Below, piece by piece: positions 48,186-61,300 of a stretch of DNA of 64,000 nucleotides. Under the pieces are notes generated by a model, which saw only the letters and a list, made by a program, of their open reading frames with translations, was not told where the DNA came from and did not search any database. The position numbers were made by a program, and so were the translations under genes. Within the stretch, counting starts at the first letter, position 1; each line of letters opens with the position of its first letter. This DNA comes from Anseranas semipalmata. Taxonomy: Eukaryota > Chordata > Aves > Anseriformes > Anseranatidae. The stretch covers positions 425,286 to 489,285 of the forward strand of contig VXAA01002975.1 of assembly GCA_013399115.1 (NCBI GenBank), written 5' to 3'.

Positions 48186-49906
48186 TGCACTGAACTACTC
48201 GCCCCATCTTAGGCCAAGGTAGCTCCAAGGTGTCGAACCCTTCCCGAGGGTGCCAAGCCCTCCCCAGGAAACCAAGGACCAGATGCAACATTTGGTGTCT
48301 CCAAATCAAGTCCCAGCTCGCTTCACCCAGCTGGGCTGGAGCAAAGAAGGAGAGAAGGCACGTGCCCAGTGTCATGCAATGTGCCAGAACGCAGGGCAGC
48401 TGAGAGGGAGCAGCAAACCCAAGTGCAGGACCTCTCTGCTCAGCTTCGCTGCCTCCTTGACCTAGTTGCAGCTTTCACAGCTTGTAGCAAGACCCCAGTT
48501 CACACAGAGCAGCAGGCTGAAGGGAGGGGAACTTGGCTGAGACCAGTGCAATGCATACTCAGTAATAAGCAAGCAGAAGCAGTCATACCTTTCGCATCCT
48601 ACGATGGCATGCAGACCACCAACAGGAGCATATGCATACTGATGGGTACATGCAGGTGCATCACGGGTACAAAGCTCACACAGGGGGAAGAGCCACTTGC
48701 CCATGGAAAAGATAAAGGGCTTTAACTTTGATTTTGGTTTTTTTTTTTTCCTTATATCTGACTTCCACCTGAAATAATTCTACTTAGTTCCAAAACAGTG
48801 TTTTTCAGGATGGATTTAGCTCTCTCCAGAATTATAACCCAGCTCTATTCTTCTGAAGCTGTGGTTTTAGGCAACCTCGAAAACATTCAAATATGTAATT
48901 ATAATAATTTACATTTCCCTCAACTACCCCCTAGACAGCAATTGGTAAACAATAGCCTTTTCCTTTCTCCTGCTATTCCATAGCCCCTCTGTAAGAGTGG
49001 AGAGCAGCATAGTGCATAGGATAAATCATAATATTTAACAGATTTGTGGACCACAAGTCTTGTCAAACATGCAGAAGTATATCACATTAATTACATATAT
49101 CAACTATTGCCTATTAGATAACGTTTTATGTAATATGTATACACACACTGACCATTTTTTACAGAACCACAAACAAGACTGAAAGCCAACAGCACCAACA
49201 TTAAACTTGCCTGTAAAGCACTCTTGCATGCACACTATTCTGATTGAAAACAAACAACATCACCAGCTAAGTGATCTCTCCCACAATAATTGCAATCAGG
49301 AAGAGATTATGCCATATGCACATGCTTTTGCTGTGACCTCAAAAGGGAATCTGCTCTTGATCTAATGTACACATTGTAATACAAAATAATTGCTATTGAA
49401 GTCTAAAGATGACACAAAATTGAGTGAAAAGAGAGACTGAATTATTCTTCTGGAATCTCCACCTAAACTATGCAAATAAATGTCTACTGCCACTTGATAT
49501 CTGGTACACGCAGCTAATGCAACAGGTCCCTTTGCCTCAACATGTTCATGGCTGCCCCAAACCAGAACCAGGCACACTAAACCCATGTGCGCACCTCAGC
49601 GTTCAGGCCCCAAAGGGCTGCGCTGGGCTTCCTCCAGGAGCCTCTGACAGGCAGGGAGCTGAACCTTGGTCTCATCAAGACCTGTCTGCCCCAACCAGGG
49701 GCCGGCTTTCCTCTTACCGGGCTGAGATTCCAGGAACAAGGAAAGTAGGTCATATTCAGCGAGTACATTCCCAGAGAGTCTTGAATCCCGAGACATACCT
49801 GGGGTCACAGACAATATGATTCCCAACGTCAGCCCTTGTGAGTATAAACAAGCCAGTACAAGAAAGAAGATAGCATGTCCTTTACGTACGGTAGTTGTGA
49901 GACCTG
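48186..49906. other. Unique noncoding sequence, 1.7 kb
   Basis: No gene or repeat is recognised. The part from 48880 to 49330 is AT-rich. Confidence 0.45.
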
Positions 49907-50280
49907 AGCAGAGACACTGTCACATTCTGGTGTCCCCATTTCAGAAAAGACATTGGGGGGGGGGTGAAGGTAAAAAAAAGGAAAGTTGGAAATGGTTCAG
50001 GAAAGAGCTATAAGTACAGTTTGAGGTCTGGGAAACCTGCCATAAGTATCTCGAGCTAATAGCTTATCCAGGAGAAGGTTAAGAGGTGACTTGATCACAG
50101 CCCACAAGTACCTGCATAGAAAAGAATTTTTTGATAGGAGACAGCTCTTTAATCAGCCAGCTGATGACTGAATAATGAAATGCAAGAGTCAGAAGCCAAA
50201 AGGAGGCAAATTCAGCACTGAAATGAAATGGAAGTTTTCTGACAGGGTGGGGAATTAACTGCTGAAACTGTGCACCTCGA
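49907..50280 (+). mobile_element. Old CR1 LINE, ORF2 end into 3' region
   Basis: The order of words matches old sauropsid CR1 closely: CACATTCTGGTGTCCCCATTTCAGAAAAGACATT (from 49920), GTTGGAAATGGTTCAGGAAAGAGC, GAGAAGGTTAAGAGGTGACTTGATCACAGCCCACAAGTACCTGCAT (50070-50115). Then come CTCTTTAATC.AGC, CAGAAGCC, GGCAAATTCAGCACTGAAAT and GGGGAATTAACTGCTGAAAC. This copy covers the part just upstream of, and overlapping, the segment kept at 31905-32203. A G10 run at 49955-49964 is an expansion inside the element. It has stops and indels and cannot encode protein. Confidence 0.85.
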
Positions 50281-51109
50281 AGCACCCTAAGCTTTTGGTT
50301 GCTTGGAGCTTTAAATCAGAGTAGTTACCTTTCAAAACTCTGGGTGGGATTCACATCACCTCATTTTCTCTCTGCAGCTAGTAAGGAGTCCAAGTGCTTG
50401 GATTAGTGACCAGAAAGTGGCATCTCCAGAGGTCAGTTTGCCCCATGTCATGGGTGTCTACCAGGTTTTCCTTCCTACAAGTTGCACCAGTTTTAAAGGC
50501 AGCAGGATATCAATAGGTCTTTCCACTTCTCAGGAGGCAATGGTCAGGACACGGTGTACATATGATTTCCTCCTTCGAGTTGCTGACCTGCTGATCCCAT
50601 CTCAAAGATAGGGCTTTAACACACCTGGCTCCTGGGCTACAGCATTTTCACATTGCTCATTTATCTGGGTTGGAGGCCACAGCTCCATTGAACTTCCAAA
50701 TTGCTGCCATTGCCCCTCAGTAAAATCACACCAGAAGTGCTAAAAAGCAGGAGTGGACAATTTCTCAGTTCTCCTGACACACACGTAAGTACAGCAGCAC
50801 ACCTTCCCTGCTCCAGCACAAAGGTAATCTGGGATATCTAAACCACTGCTGCTAGTTCTGGGAATTTCCACATGGTTTGCAGTCCAAGCTGCATTTACGG
50901 GAAAACTCGAGCAATGGTAGCATCCAGCTCCTCGAGGACTTCAGAGCACACTCCAAGGCAGTGTTGGGGGAGAGCAGGAGTCTCAGTATTTGGATTATTT
51001 CCAAGCAAGGGCTGAAGCTTGGATGCAGTAAGCAGCTTAATGAACAGCGTAAGCATCCCCCGAGTCAAACCAGCATTCATCTACCGTAGCTGATGGCTCT
51101 GCACAGTGG
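50281..51109. other. Unique noncoding sequence
   Basis: No recognised gene or repeat is present in this 830-base stretch. Confidence 0.5.
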
Positions 51110-51530
51110 CTGGGATGTCTGGAGGATTCATTCCTTTAATTAGTGTTCGAGAGACATTCAAACACCACAGCACTGAGGGCTGTAACAACAGACAGATGAA
51201 TGCTTGGGAATGTCGGTAAATGGTATCAAGAGAACAAAACGCCACCCTTTCTCACTGTGCTTCTGGATTTGCAAATTTATCCAGAGCAAGACAGTCTCTG
51301 CAGGCAGTTTCATTTGCCTGAGCCTGGGGTTGTTACAAACCAAAATGCAAAGAGACTATAAAGTTGACTCCCTTTCATCTCCCTCACCCCAAATAAATCT
51401 CAGCCATTTGCATTTAGTAGCCAGTGAGCTATTAGGAGACAGTAGGCTTTCCAGGCATGTTTCTGAAATGCAACAGCAGACAGCAATTGTTGCTTTGGGA
51501 CTCCTTGGAGTTTTACAGTTTCCATAGAAA
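51110..51530. promoter_or_regulatory. Candidate conserved noncoding element (POU octamer, SOX-like, TEAD, homeodomain)
   Basis: Motifs in order are CATTCC (TEAD) at 51129-51134 and TAATTA (homeodomain) at 51137-51142. Next is the palindrome ATTTGCAAAT, an octamer-like POU site, at 51267-51276, then a perfect octamer ATTTGCAT at 51406-51413. CAATTGTTG (SOX-like AACAATTG on the minus strand) lies at 51484-51492. The sequence is non-repetitive. Octamer plus SOX combinations mark neural and stem-cell enhancers in vertebrates. Activity here is an inference. Confidence 0.25.
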
Positions 51531-54514
51531 ATGCAGGCTGTGAGGGTTTGTGGGCTTTTTTTTTTTTCTTTTCAGAAAATGTTTCTCTTTAGCTGATTTC
51601 CAGTCTCATGCCTGGTCAGAGCTGCCTCCACCATCTCTCCTTCCTTCTTTTTAAGTGTGCAATAATTTTAAGATGACTGAAGCTATTTGCTCAGATCTAC
51701 CTCATTATCTGAAGCTTCATCTGAACTGCCCAATCTGGCAACTGTTCCCAGCTCCAGAGCAGGCCAAGTGTCCTGCCCTCATCTCAACTCCCCAGCAGGT
51801 CAGGACCTGAGCACCCACCCCTCTCACCACTCACTCATTTACACCCAGCCTCCATGGGGGCAATGAGGGGTGGGAGGGAGCTACCACATCCTGCAGCCAC
51901 CTCCGATCAGGCTGGCTGGAGGATTTCTGCAGTACAAACCCATCACATGCTTTCCACAGAGCCTTGGAAAAGCAGCAGAGTGGAATGGAATTGGAGAACC
52001 GTGCAAGGTTAAAGCAGCCCATGCAAGAAACAGCTCCCTAGGACCTTGGGAGAGCCAACCAGGCTGGTCTGGAGGCCTCAGGGTGCTTTACGAAGCAATA
52101 GTCTTAAACACCAACTTGCAAGGTGGCCAAATGACTCAGTTTCCTGTGATTTCTCATGTCCATTAGATACAGAACCCAGTTTTCCTGCTGCATGCTCATT
52201 CTCTAGGCTAAAGAGGTGGGATTAAGCCATTCCTCAAACATGCAGGAAAACCCAAACATTCCTGGACTCTGGAAAATTAAAAATTTGACTCCAAGTTAAG
52301 GTGCTGGACCTCAATCCAGCTTCAACATTAATAATCTAGCAAAGAACTCATGTTTGGAGCTTCTCTCCCAGGACAAAGTCCAGCTCAAGACAGTGACTCA
52401 ACTGACCTTTTCGGGTGCTGGATCAGACCCTGTCTTCTGTCATGCAGGAAGAATTGCTGTCTCACTGCAGTGAGGTAGGTGCCAGCTCCAGGCAAGAGCA
52501 GCCTTTGGTTTTGTCATGATCCTGTTGGCATTGAACAGAGCCAGCCGGTGCTGTTATTTTCTGCAGATCTCTGATTTCTCAGCTCAGAAGCAAATCCGAG
52601 AAACTGGAAAAGAGATTTGCTTCAGATCAGACCAAAACAGAAATATTCAAAAATTTTCAGCAAACCAAAGAGCCATAAAAGTGTCACTGTAGGGTTGAAC
52701 ACAGCCCATCACCAGCTCAAAATGAAATGTCTTGTTTCCTCCATGAGCTTACTAAAAGCTTTTATTAAAAATAAAAATGAACATAAATTTTGAAAACAGA
52801 ACTTCACTGCCAATCCAAAGTTTTGGGTTGAAAAGATTGAAATGAGCTAGACACACACCCCCCAATGTTATTTAAAGGGTTGGATATTTCCATCAGAAAA
52901 ATTTGCCCAAAAATCAACACAAATTCCAGAAATGCTTCCTTTGAACCCATTGTGCATTTTTCAGTTAAAAACAAAGCTGCAGCTGAGAAGTCCTGCTCAT
53001 ATCCAGATGGGAGGCAGCTCGTGAGGAAGGCTGCTCACAGTTTCTGCCACTGACATGACAGAAGGTGCCATGTGAGCAGTCCCTAACCTTCATCAAACAA
53101 AGCAGCCAAAATTAGCTTGTAAGCAAGGGTAGGTCTGAGCTTGCACATCACTTGGCTGACTATCTGAAGCAAGCTAGGAAGCATCCTCATGAGTCATTTT
53201 GCAAGCAAGGCTGTGGGTGCTGTAACCTCTAGGAAAAGGGACTTGTGAGTATCGGGGTTGGTGACACCTCTGGTGGGCACACTGGGATGTGGGAGCAAAC
53301 ATGGGTGCATGTCCTACCCTACCTGATTGTCACTATAATGTACATGCCACCATCTCTGATGGGGCTGACCCATTTCTCAACAATTCCATTGGCTTTGTGC
53401 CCAGATCCATCCTATTCATTAATGTATTTCACCCACCACCCTGTTCACCAACAAGGGAGCTTTCAGCACGAAAGCTAGTGAGTCAACCACACATCTGGAT
53501 ATCATGTTGCAGAAGATGAAGGTGGAAGCTCTGGGGCCTTTCTCCACCTGATCAGGAGCAGGGCCAGCTGACAGTTGTCCCAGGTGCTGGCTGAAGGCTC
53601 TCAGACACCACAGTGCTATTGGCTATTCCACTATGTTCAGATATTGTCCTGTCAGTGCGATTTCCATGTACCAGGGGAACACTTTCCATTTAAGATCTTA
53701 GCAAAGCTAAGTTTTCCACAAAAGCAAAAGAAAGCAGCACACAGCTTGTTTTATCAGCTTAAAATTTTCCAAAGGCAAAACAAACTCCAATGAAAAAATC
53801 TCAACTGCCTACCACTTCAGACAGATTTCAGCCCAAATCTTCAGGTTTCTGAACCTTTAATTAGTATAATGGATTGAAAGAGTCAGCAAGTTCAGACAAG
53901 ACAAAAAGGACTGTTCTTTACGAAAACACAAGGAAGGAATAGGGAAATTATCTCCCACAGTTGTAGTAAAGTCTGTCACTGGAAATTTAGTTCCAACTTC
54001 AGTAGTTAGGAGTCATGTCATACAGCCGTTTCCCTGGGGACACGGCAGTCAGGACCAAGCAATGCTCTGGCACCTGAGGAGCCTCCTATTCTCATCTCCA
54101 TATTGCTTTGCCCCAAACAGGGGTAACTAGCAGTTAGCCTACCCTAGAAGGGAAAAGGAAGAAGCACCAAGCTACAGTCAATGATGTACAAAGTCAGAAA
54201 CAGAAATTGTGAGTGTACAAGCCCCAGAAAGGGACAACAGGCAGAGGCTATGTAGGGACCAGGGCACAAAGCAGAAGCAAGGCAGTCTGCATATTTCCAG
54301 CAAGACTTTTGCAGACCCTTGCTAGCTCTCCACCACCCAGCTGCAAGGCTGAGCTCAGCACAGGATCTGCTTTCTGAGATCCTAGGAGCCAGAAACCTTC
54401 TCCTGAGCAATGACTTGTCCACACCCCAGCCGTCAGTTTGTCACACCAAGGCATGCTCACATCTTGCTGCCATTAGCAGCGACCTCAAGGCAGTGCACAC
54501 ATGACCTGGTCGTA
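51531..54514. other. Unique noncoding sequence, 3 kb
   Basis: No gene or strong repeat is recognised. Short open frames (up to 98 codons) have no known product. Confidence 0.45.
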
Positions 54515-54650
54515 ATATATGAGGGGACATGCTGCATCAGGCTGCTGGCCCGTCTAGCTCCATACCTGTCTCCAACATGGTCCATAAGCAGACACCCAGG
54601 GAAGAGTGAGAATAGGGCAAATGTATGTGATATTTCCCTGGAGCCGTCAG
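54515..54650 (-). mobile_element. CR1 3' relic, reverse orientation
   Basis: GCTGCATCAGGCTGCTGGCC, CGTCTAGCTCCATACCTGTC, TCCAACATGGTCCATAAGCAGA and CACCCAGGGAAGAGTGAGAATAGGGCAAATGTATGTGATATTTCCCTGG follow the order of the reverse-oriented CR1 3' end. That end reads ATCAGACC, GGTCCATCTAG, CAGTATCCTGTCTCCAACAGTGGCCA.AAGCAGATGCC.AGGGAAGAG, then GGGCAA...GTGATA.TTCCC. It is diverged but colinear over about 130 bases, which is stronger evidence than for the relics at 10836 and 27370. Confidence 0.65.
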
Positions 54651-55339
54651 ACTATCTTCAACTCAAGAGGTTTCCTAAGACTACTAGATAGACAAGCCAC
54701 ACCAGATTTCTCTTCCAGATACCTGCAGACTCATATGAGCCCACAGGGAAGCATCAAGACTGCACTGGGAGATGTAGGAAAATCTCATATCCCTGCTCAA
54801 AGAGCAGAGATTGTGTCCAAAAAGCTGTGGCAGGCAGTTGCGTTTATGTAATTATCCACCAATATGCCACACAACCGTCAGCCCCATCTCAGGCTGCAGA
54901 GCTACAGTAGGGGAGTGACACCGCACAAGTAACACAGCACAAGTGCTGCCACAAAAGGAAAACTTCTGCTAGACTCATCTCCAGTCACATTGATTCTCCT
55001 GAAACCACTTCATTACATTGGCACAGGGAACAAGGTAAATATTCTCAATCCTACACTCCCAACAAAGCGGAGCAAAATTAATGGCACTTGTGCTCCGAAG
55101 TCAGATAGGGACATTTTAACATCTCTCCTTCTGCCTAGGGGGTGGACTAAATCTCTTACAAAGCCAGGCCTGGAACAAGATGCTAAATCTAAGAAACTCT
55201 GGGTTATTTTTTTTTTCCCCTTAAACAAATCCTTTGCAGCAGGATATTGTGAAATCCAGACAGGGGCCACTGTTAAAATGAAATGCCACGAGCACAAAGG
55301 ATAGTGCTTACAGCAGAAAGCCTGAGCGACTCCGTGCAT
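54651..55339. other. Unique noncoding sequence
   Basis: No gene is recognised. The first 70 bases may be a further decayed part of the CR1 relic to the left. Confidence 0.45.
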
Positions 55340-55580
55340 TCTCATACACTATCTATACACACACACATTTTATAATTTTTAAACTGCTCTGATTCTCTGC
55401 CAGCTGCTGTAAATTTCACCTGGAGAAAGGGATCAAGTCCAGGCCTCATTAGGTTTTTATATTCTTTCTGATTACTTTTGCAGGCCTCCAAGCCTTTCTC
55501 CAAGGGACCCCAGGGTTCAAAGATCAAATAAATTGTCTGGCAGATTTATCAGGTCTCATGGTAGGTAGCCAGGTAGTAAA
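55340..55580. promoter_or_regulatory. Candidate conserved noncoding element (E-box / TCF-LEF motifs)
   Basis: Motifs include E-boxes CAGCTG at 55401-55406 and CACCTG at 55417-55422. Two TCF/LEF-type sites overlap by one base, TTCAAAG at 55516-55522 and GATCAAA at 55522-55528. The non-repetitive texture suggests conservation, but this is untested. An (AC)n run at 55358-55367 marks the left edge. Confidence 0.22.
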
Positions 55581-58179
55581 CTTCCCTTGCTTTCCTCCCC
55601 TCCCCCTCAACTTAACAGGGGAAAATAAAAGGGACACCAAGGAGAAGATGGCATCACCTTGCACACTTTGTTACCCCTGGTTTTAGGATGCTGAGTCCAT
55701 TGCTTTCAGCGCAGTCTGCACTGGCAGAAAGCAATAGTAGCACAGGAGGAAAGCCGGCATTGGCAGCATAGTCAAACAAGCCAGAAATAAAGCTGTAAGA
55801 CTGAACATGAGCAAAAATAAAAGGTATCTGCAAAGCCACCACACTGTCTTTCATAGAGCTTTCCTCTGGAAAATACCCTGGAGTATTTCTGCAGAGGCTG
55901 TTGCAAGCAAGGTGCGAATCAGCCCTGCCAGATGCCTGCAGGCAGCTCTGATCCCAGTAGATCGTTAGCTCAGAGAACCGCTTTTACCCTTGTTACACAG
56001 CTTCCAGTCCGTGCTGGTGTGCAGCTGGCCAGGAGAACAGGCAAAAGGGCCTCATTCCCGCCTCCAAAAAAAACAGGTACACACAGGGCTCGGGCTCTCC
56101 CCCAAACTCTCCCTCCCTGCAGCCCTCCTGTAGCTAAAGCATAGGAGCAAACTTTCTTTATTCCAAATTTTCAGCAATTAATTGAAATCAAGATCAGACA
56201 AAAATCCCCTTGTTTTTTTTTCCAAAGAAATTCTAAGTTTCATACCCTAAAATGAAGGCCTGCAGCAGTCACTTCCGTTCCTGAGGGAAGGTACGACCAG
56301 AAGGCCTGTGCTGCCTGGAACAGGCCTGAGGTGGAAGGCCGGCCTGTGAGTCTGCAACAGGGCAGGGCCCGCAGCATTCAGGCAGCGATCAGCAAGTGAG
56401 GAAAAACGTTTCCTAGGAGCAGCAGTGGGGTTTCAGCTGTCATGGGCTGAGGACAGGGAAGCAGCAAGGCCTGTAGAAGGTGGTTTTATAAGTTATAAAA
56501 CAAGTGAAGGAAACTGGAAGGAAAAGAAGAGAGCTGAGACTGGAAAAGCAGAGGAGTCTGATAGCTTTTTTTCTTTCTTGCTCTTTTTTATCTTTGGAAA
56601 GACAGGTGGCCATGCAGGAATAGGTAGGAGCAACAGTGTTTGGATGTGATCAGTTATGTGACAGTGCAGAGGGTGCTGGTCAGGAATACAAACCCTTTCT
56701 TATAAGGCTTGAAAGACAGCCAAGGAGAAGGGGTCACAGCTCATTATGGAAAAAGAGCCTTGCTACCCATGCAGATCCAATGGATACTTTGCTGTTCTGC
56801 CATGAGATTTTAGGTGTCAAAAAAAGCAACATCATACCGATACCCTTCCATCCCCCTTTCCAGCTAATAAGATCTTCTATCAGCTGACATGGAGTAATAC
56901 ATAAATATATAACCTCAGCACTGTCCCCACTCTGTTCACCCTAATACAGGGTAAGCATCACCTCTTGACATCAGGAAGGGAGGTACATGTCAAGAGGCAT
57001 GATTTTGATCAAGGAAGAGAGCAGCTCCAGTATTTAACACAAGGGCAAGCAGGCTGTAAAAGCAGATGAAAGCCCCTCAGAGTAGAGGCACAACCCAGAG
57101 CAGCTGACAAGACCCATGGAAGTGCTTTTCTCTGGCATCAAGCCTTGACCCATCAGTGTCATGGTTTCCAGATTTATTGCTGCAGTCCTGGAAAGTGGTG
57201 AATGGCCAGGACCAGAGTTGGAGACGTTCTTCTGCCAGCAGAAATCTGCAGGGAGAAAATGCATCCCAAGCATTTTATTCAGAGAGTGAGGGAGGGCCTT
57301 TACCACAGGACTCACAGGCCAGACTGATAGCTCTCGTGACTGGTTAACTCACAAGACAAGCCAGGAAAGAAAAGCTCTCACACAGACTGAGCCATGAGCA
57401 GAAGTGACATGGAAACATGCAGAAACAGGAGTGGGCAAGACAAGCTGCCCATAGTGTGTCACAGGAGGACTCCACCCAGGAGAAGAGAAACAGGACATTT
57501 GAGCATTAATTGCTCAATAACCTCCCAAATCTTGGTGGCACTGGGAATCCATTGCTAGTCAGCTCTGTAACAGACTTTCCTTTGTTGTTTTTTTTTTTTT
57601 TTCCTCCCTCCTCCAGGGCAGAATGGACTCAAGGGACCACCAAGTCATCATTTGTTCCCACGCCCTCACCCCACCCCATTTACCAACTGTTAAGCAAGCT
57701 CAAGGGCAGCCCATAAAAATGGGAACTCCAAAAACACCTTTGCTGCTTGCTCAAAGTTACAAGTGACTCCCTAGTGTTGGCTCTGTCCCCAGTCCCCCAT
57801 GCACACTAACAGGACAGAGTTATATCTGCACAATAGAGGCATCCTGGCAGGACTTGGAACTCAAGGGATAACTTGGTTCCTAGCAAGCATACGCAGAAGG
57901 CATCATTCAAAGAAGGTCCCTCCTCAGGGAGGTCTCCCACTTGAAGCAGATGCTTCAAAGCCCAGTGCTGCATCTAGGGACCTGGCATCCATCTGGTCAG
58001 CACCCTGTAACTAAAGAGTCCCTGGAAAACCAGCTTGGTCACCCCACAACCACCAGGCCATGGAGACTATGCCAATTTTGGCCTCAACACTGCTTAAGAA
58101 GTCTACAGTCAGATGGAGCCAGCTGGACTAAGTTTTGTCTTCTGCTAAGCTCTCGGATGGTAATGCTGAGCCCAGTTAA
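55581..58179. other. Unique noncoding sequence, 2.6 kb
   Basis: No gene or strong repeat is recognised. A T-run of about 17 occupies 57586-57602. Confidence 0.45.
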
Positions 58180-58305
58180 TCAACTGTAGCATTCCGCCCC
58201 AGAGTTGGCTGCTCTTAAGGGAAGAGGGAAATGATTTCTATATATAGGTTGGTAAGTGCTCTGGGAATGAAAGATGCTTTATAAAAGAAGTCCTCCTCCT
58301 TCTCC
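58180..58305 (+). mobile_element. Ancient SINE-like 3' tail
   Basis: AAGTGCTCTGGGAATGAAAG followed by ATGCTTTATAAAAG and a degenerate trinucleotide tail (TCC)n resembles the conserved end AAGCGCTTTG...ATGAAA.GCGCTATATAAA plus (ATT)n. That end is shared by old amniote SINEs with LINE-type tails. The body upstream is too decayed to name the family. Other copies of such elements are known to have become enhancers or exons in amniotes. Confidence 0.4.
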
Positions 58306-61300
58306 TCCTTAACATACAGGATCAGCTGTGCTTTTCAGGAGTGGTTTTATTTTTTTTCTTCAAATGATTTTTCCATGCACCAGCTGATCTGGAGTTATCT
58401 AAATGAATTTCCACAGGCATAAAGCTTAATCTGCTCTCATTGCAGACTTCCATATATTTTTTAATATGTCAAGCAGTGGAAATTTCTCAGACTGAGTCAA
58501 GGGAGCTGTGAGGTTTACTGCTCTGCAAGATCAGAAATAGCTTATCCATCTAACAGACTTACATATAATAGAAATGCATAAGAGGCATTTGAAATGGGAT
58601 GTTTAAAAACAACAGGAGCTATTGACCAGACAGTCACCTAGATGAAGCTTTGTAATGGTGTCCATGCAAAGTTGGGATTACAGCATGCAGAACATTTTCC
58701 ATTGAAATTTTTTTAGTATTTTTCTCCCCTACTAAAAATGGCATTTGGAATAAAAGGCTAACCTGTTGTGATGAAGACAGAACATAAGTACTGAACCAAA
58801 GGCTTCATTTTCCAGAAAAGCAGGCCATCTTTTGTCCTTTCCATTCACATTTTACATCCATGCTCGCTCAATTTCCTTGCAGTACCTCTTGTGTTAAATG
58901 TTGCACACAGGCCTGGCAAAGCAACAGCTCCAGTCTCAACAGACTCCAGGAAGCAAGACTCAGAAGATTAAATGATGTACAGGGCACACAAGAACTAGGC
59001 ATTTCTTCCAAGCAATCCTGCCCCATCCACCATGGGTCAGGGATGTCAGACCCAACATTAAGACCAAGGGTTTCCCCAGATGCCATCCCCACACTGAGAC
59101 CATCCAAATAAGATCATTGAATAAGGGCAAACAGATGATACAAGACAATAACTTACAAGGGGAAAAGGGACCATTCTCTTCACCTCTCATCTCCATTCCT
59201 GAGCAATACATGGACGCAGACCACTGCTTTGTGAGATGAGTGAACAGGGCAGTCCCAGAACCTTTCTGCAGGCTTCAGACAGCCTCAGGCATACAGCAGT
59301 CTGGATGTCCCCTTTTCCAGGACTTGTACCAGGCCCTACCAGCAGCAAGAAGTGCTGCTCTCCAGAGGAGTCAAGTTTGCAATCATCAGGTAGCCTCATG
59401 ACAAAGCTCATAAATTGACAGAGCTCATTTTCTCCTAATTTGAGCCTAATTTGATCTCCAGCTTGGGTGGTAGGGTAATTCTTCAGACAACTATTGCACA
59501 AATGAATCCACAGTCTGCTGTAATGAACAGGGCCCAGATATGCACCTTTGCCTCTTTTCAACCATGTCTGTTAACCCACTTCCCTGGGGACCTCTGCTGC
59601 TGCATCAGGGTGCTATACAGCCTGCAGCAGCTTCTCTGTGGTAGGACAGGTCATTCTGTATTCAGGAGATTGATGAAGACTGGTTAACCGTGACAGTCTT
59701 GTACAGTCTCAAAGGGTTACTGTTATTTTATTTAAAGAAAAACACCTGAAAACAATAAACTCTTTCTTTTTGCAGAGCTTGTAGGACATAAGATTCACCT
59801 TGCCTAGCCATTGGCATCTACAGTAGATCTGTCTCCACTTCAGGTTGGAGGTCCAATTTTTTTCTTGGAAAGAAGTGCCTCCAGAGTGAGATTCATCTCA
59901 TGAAGAATCCCACCCTAAATCCTTTGGAACATCTTTTCTGTATGAAATCCTAGTGAAATGGTCTAATTGACCCAAAAATTATTAGGGAGGGTGACAGAAA
60001 GACACTGTAATTTCATTAGCTTCATTGCCTGAGGAAACGAGGCTAAGAAAATCCACTACAGAAAACAGGAGGGTGGAGTTTCTCTTCCACTGCCCAGGCC
60101 AATTTCAACACATAGAAATCCCACCCATGCTCTTTTGCTCACACTGAAAGCTTGCAGTACGCCTGCTGCCTCTGCAGGAAGGGAAATGGGTGGAAAAATT
60201 ACATCAGGGCTCAGTTTCTCCCCACACACCCCCCTTGCCCTCTTATTTAAAGAGGCTTAATGCTAGAAAGTAGAAGCAGCAGCCAGCCTCACAGTTGCAG
60301 ACACCAAGGAGTGACAGCAGGACAGCCCCATCCAGACAACGTTCAGTTGCCTCCTTATGCCTACCACAATGAGAGGTGGTGTCCCTAAAATCATCCATGC
60401 TTCCAAGCTCATCTGATACCTTCTGCTCCAGCAACCTCCCGCGACAGGAAGGTCTGCTGCATGGATGGGACATCACTTCTTCCTTCCCTGCTTCCAGAAG
60501 CTAAACAAAGCTGCTGGGAGTGAAAAAAATCTCCCATGTCAATTTAAGTCATGTACTTCCAGAAGCATTTTCTGGGTTTTGCTTACACCTTTGCTGCTCC
60601 TGTGTCCTCACTTATCCCTTTGTAACACTGCACAGAAGTAGTACTTAATCTCTGAAGAGCAAAATGATCAACTTTGCTTGCCTTTTGCCATGAAGAATCC
60701 CCCTGGTATCTGTTTTCAAAGTGATATCTGACAGTTGCACTGTTCCAACACAGGACACATTAATTGTGCCCAAAAGCCCCAGAAAGAGGAGCATTGACTA
60801 TCTCTGCTGCTAGGCGATATGCTTTGCTCCACAGCAGTGAGGAACCAACTGTACTTGCACAGACTTACCCACTTGGTGTGGCTTCAACAAGGGTTCAGAA
60901 AGGATTACTGTCCAACCTGTTAACCCCACAGTCTTGCAGCCAGTACAGGATCATCCTTGGGTGAACTACAAGTTAAGAGGAAATATGGTCAGAGTCCAGC
61001 CTGGTGTTTGGTGGACCAAGAGGCTGCTCAATTCCCTGCTCTGCCTTTGGTTGCCTTAGTGATGCGCAGGTATTCATTTTCCTCACTTGTGAATCCAAGC
61101 TGTGAAATCATTCTCTTGTCTATATAAGATGCATTTTTTCAAGACAAGGTTTGGTTCCCCAGAACAGTCAACAGGAGCCAGGCAACCCCCACATACAGGT
61201 GCTCTGCAAAGCCTCTCTCTCACATTGCAAACACTTTGGTATGAGGGCTGTTCTGAAAAGCCCCCCAAAATTGAAGTCCCTGTTAAAGCTACAGCCAAAT

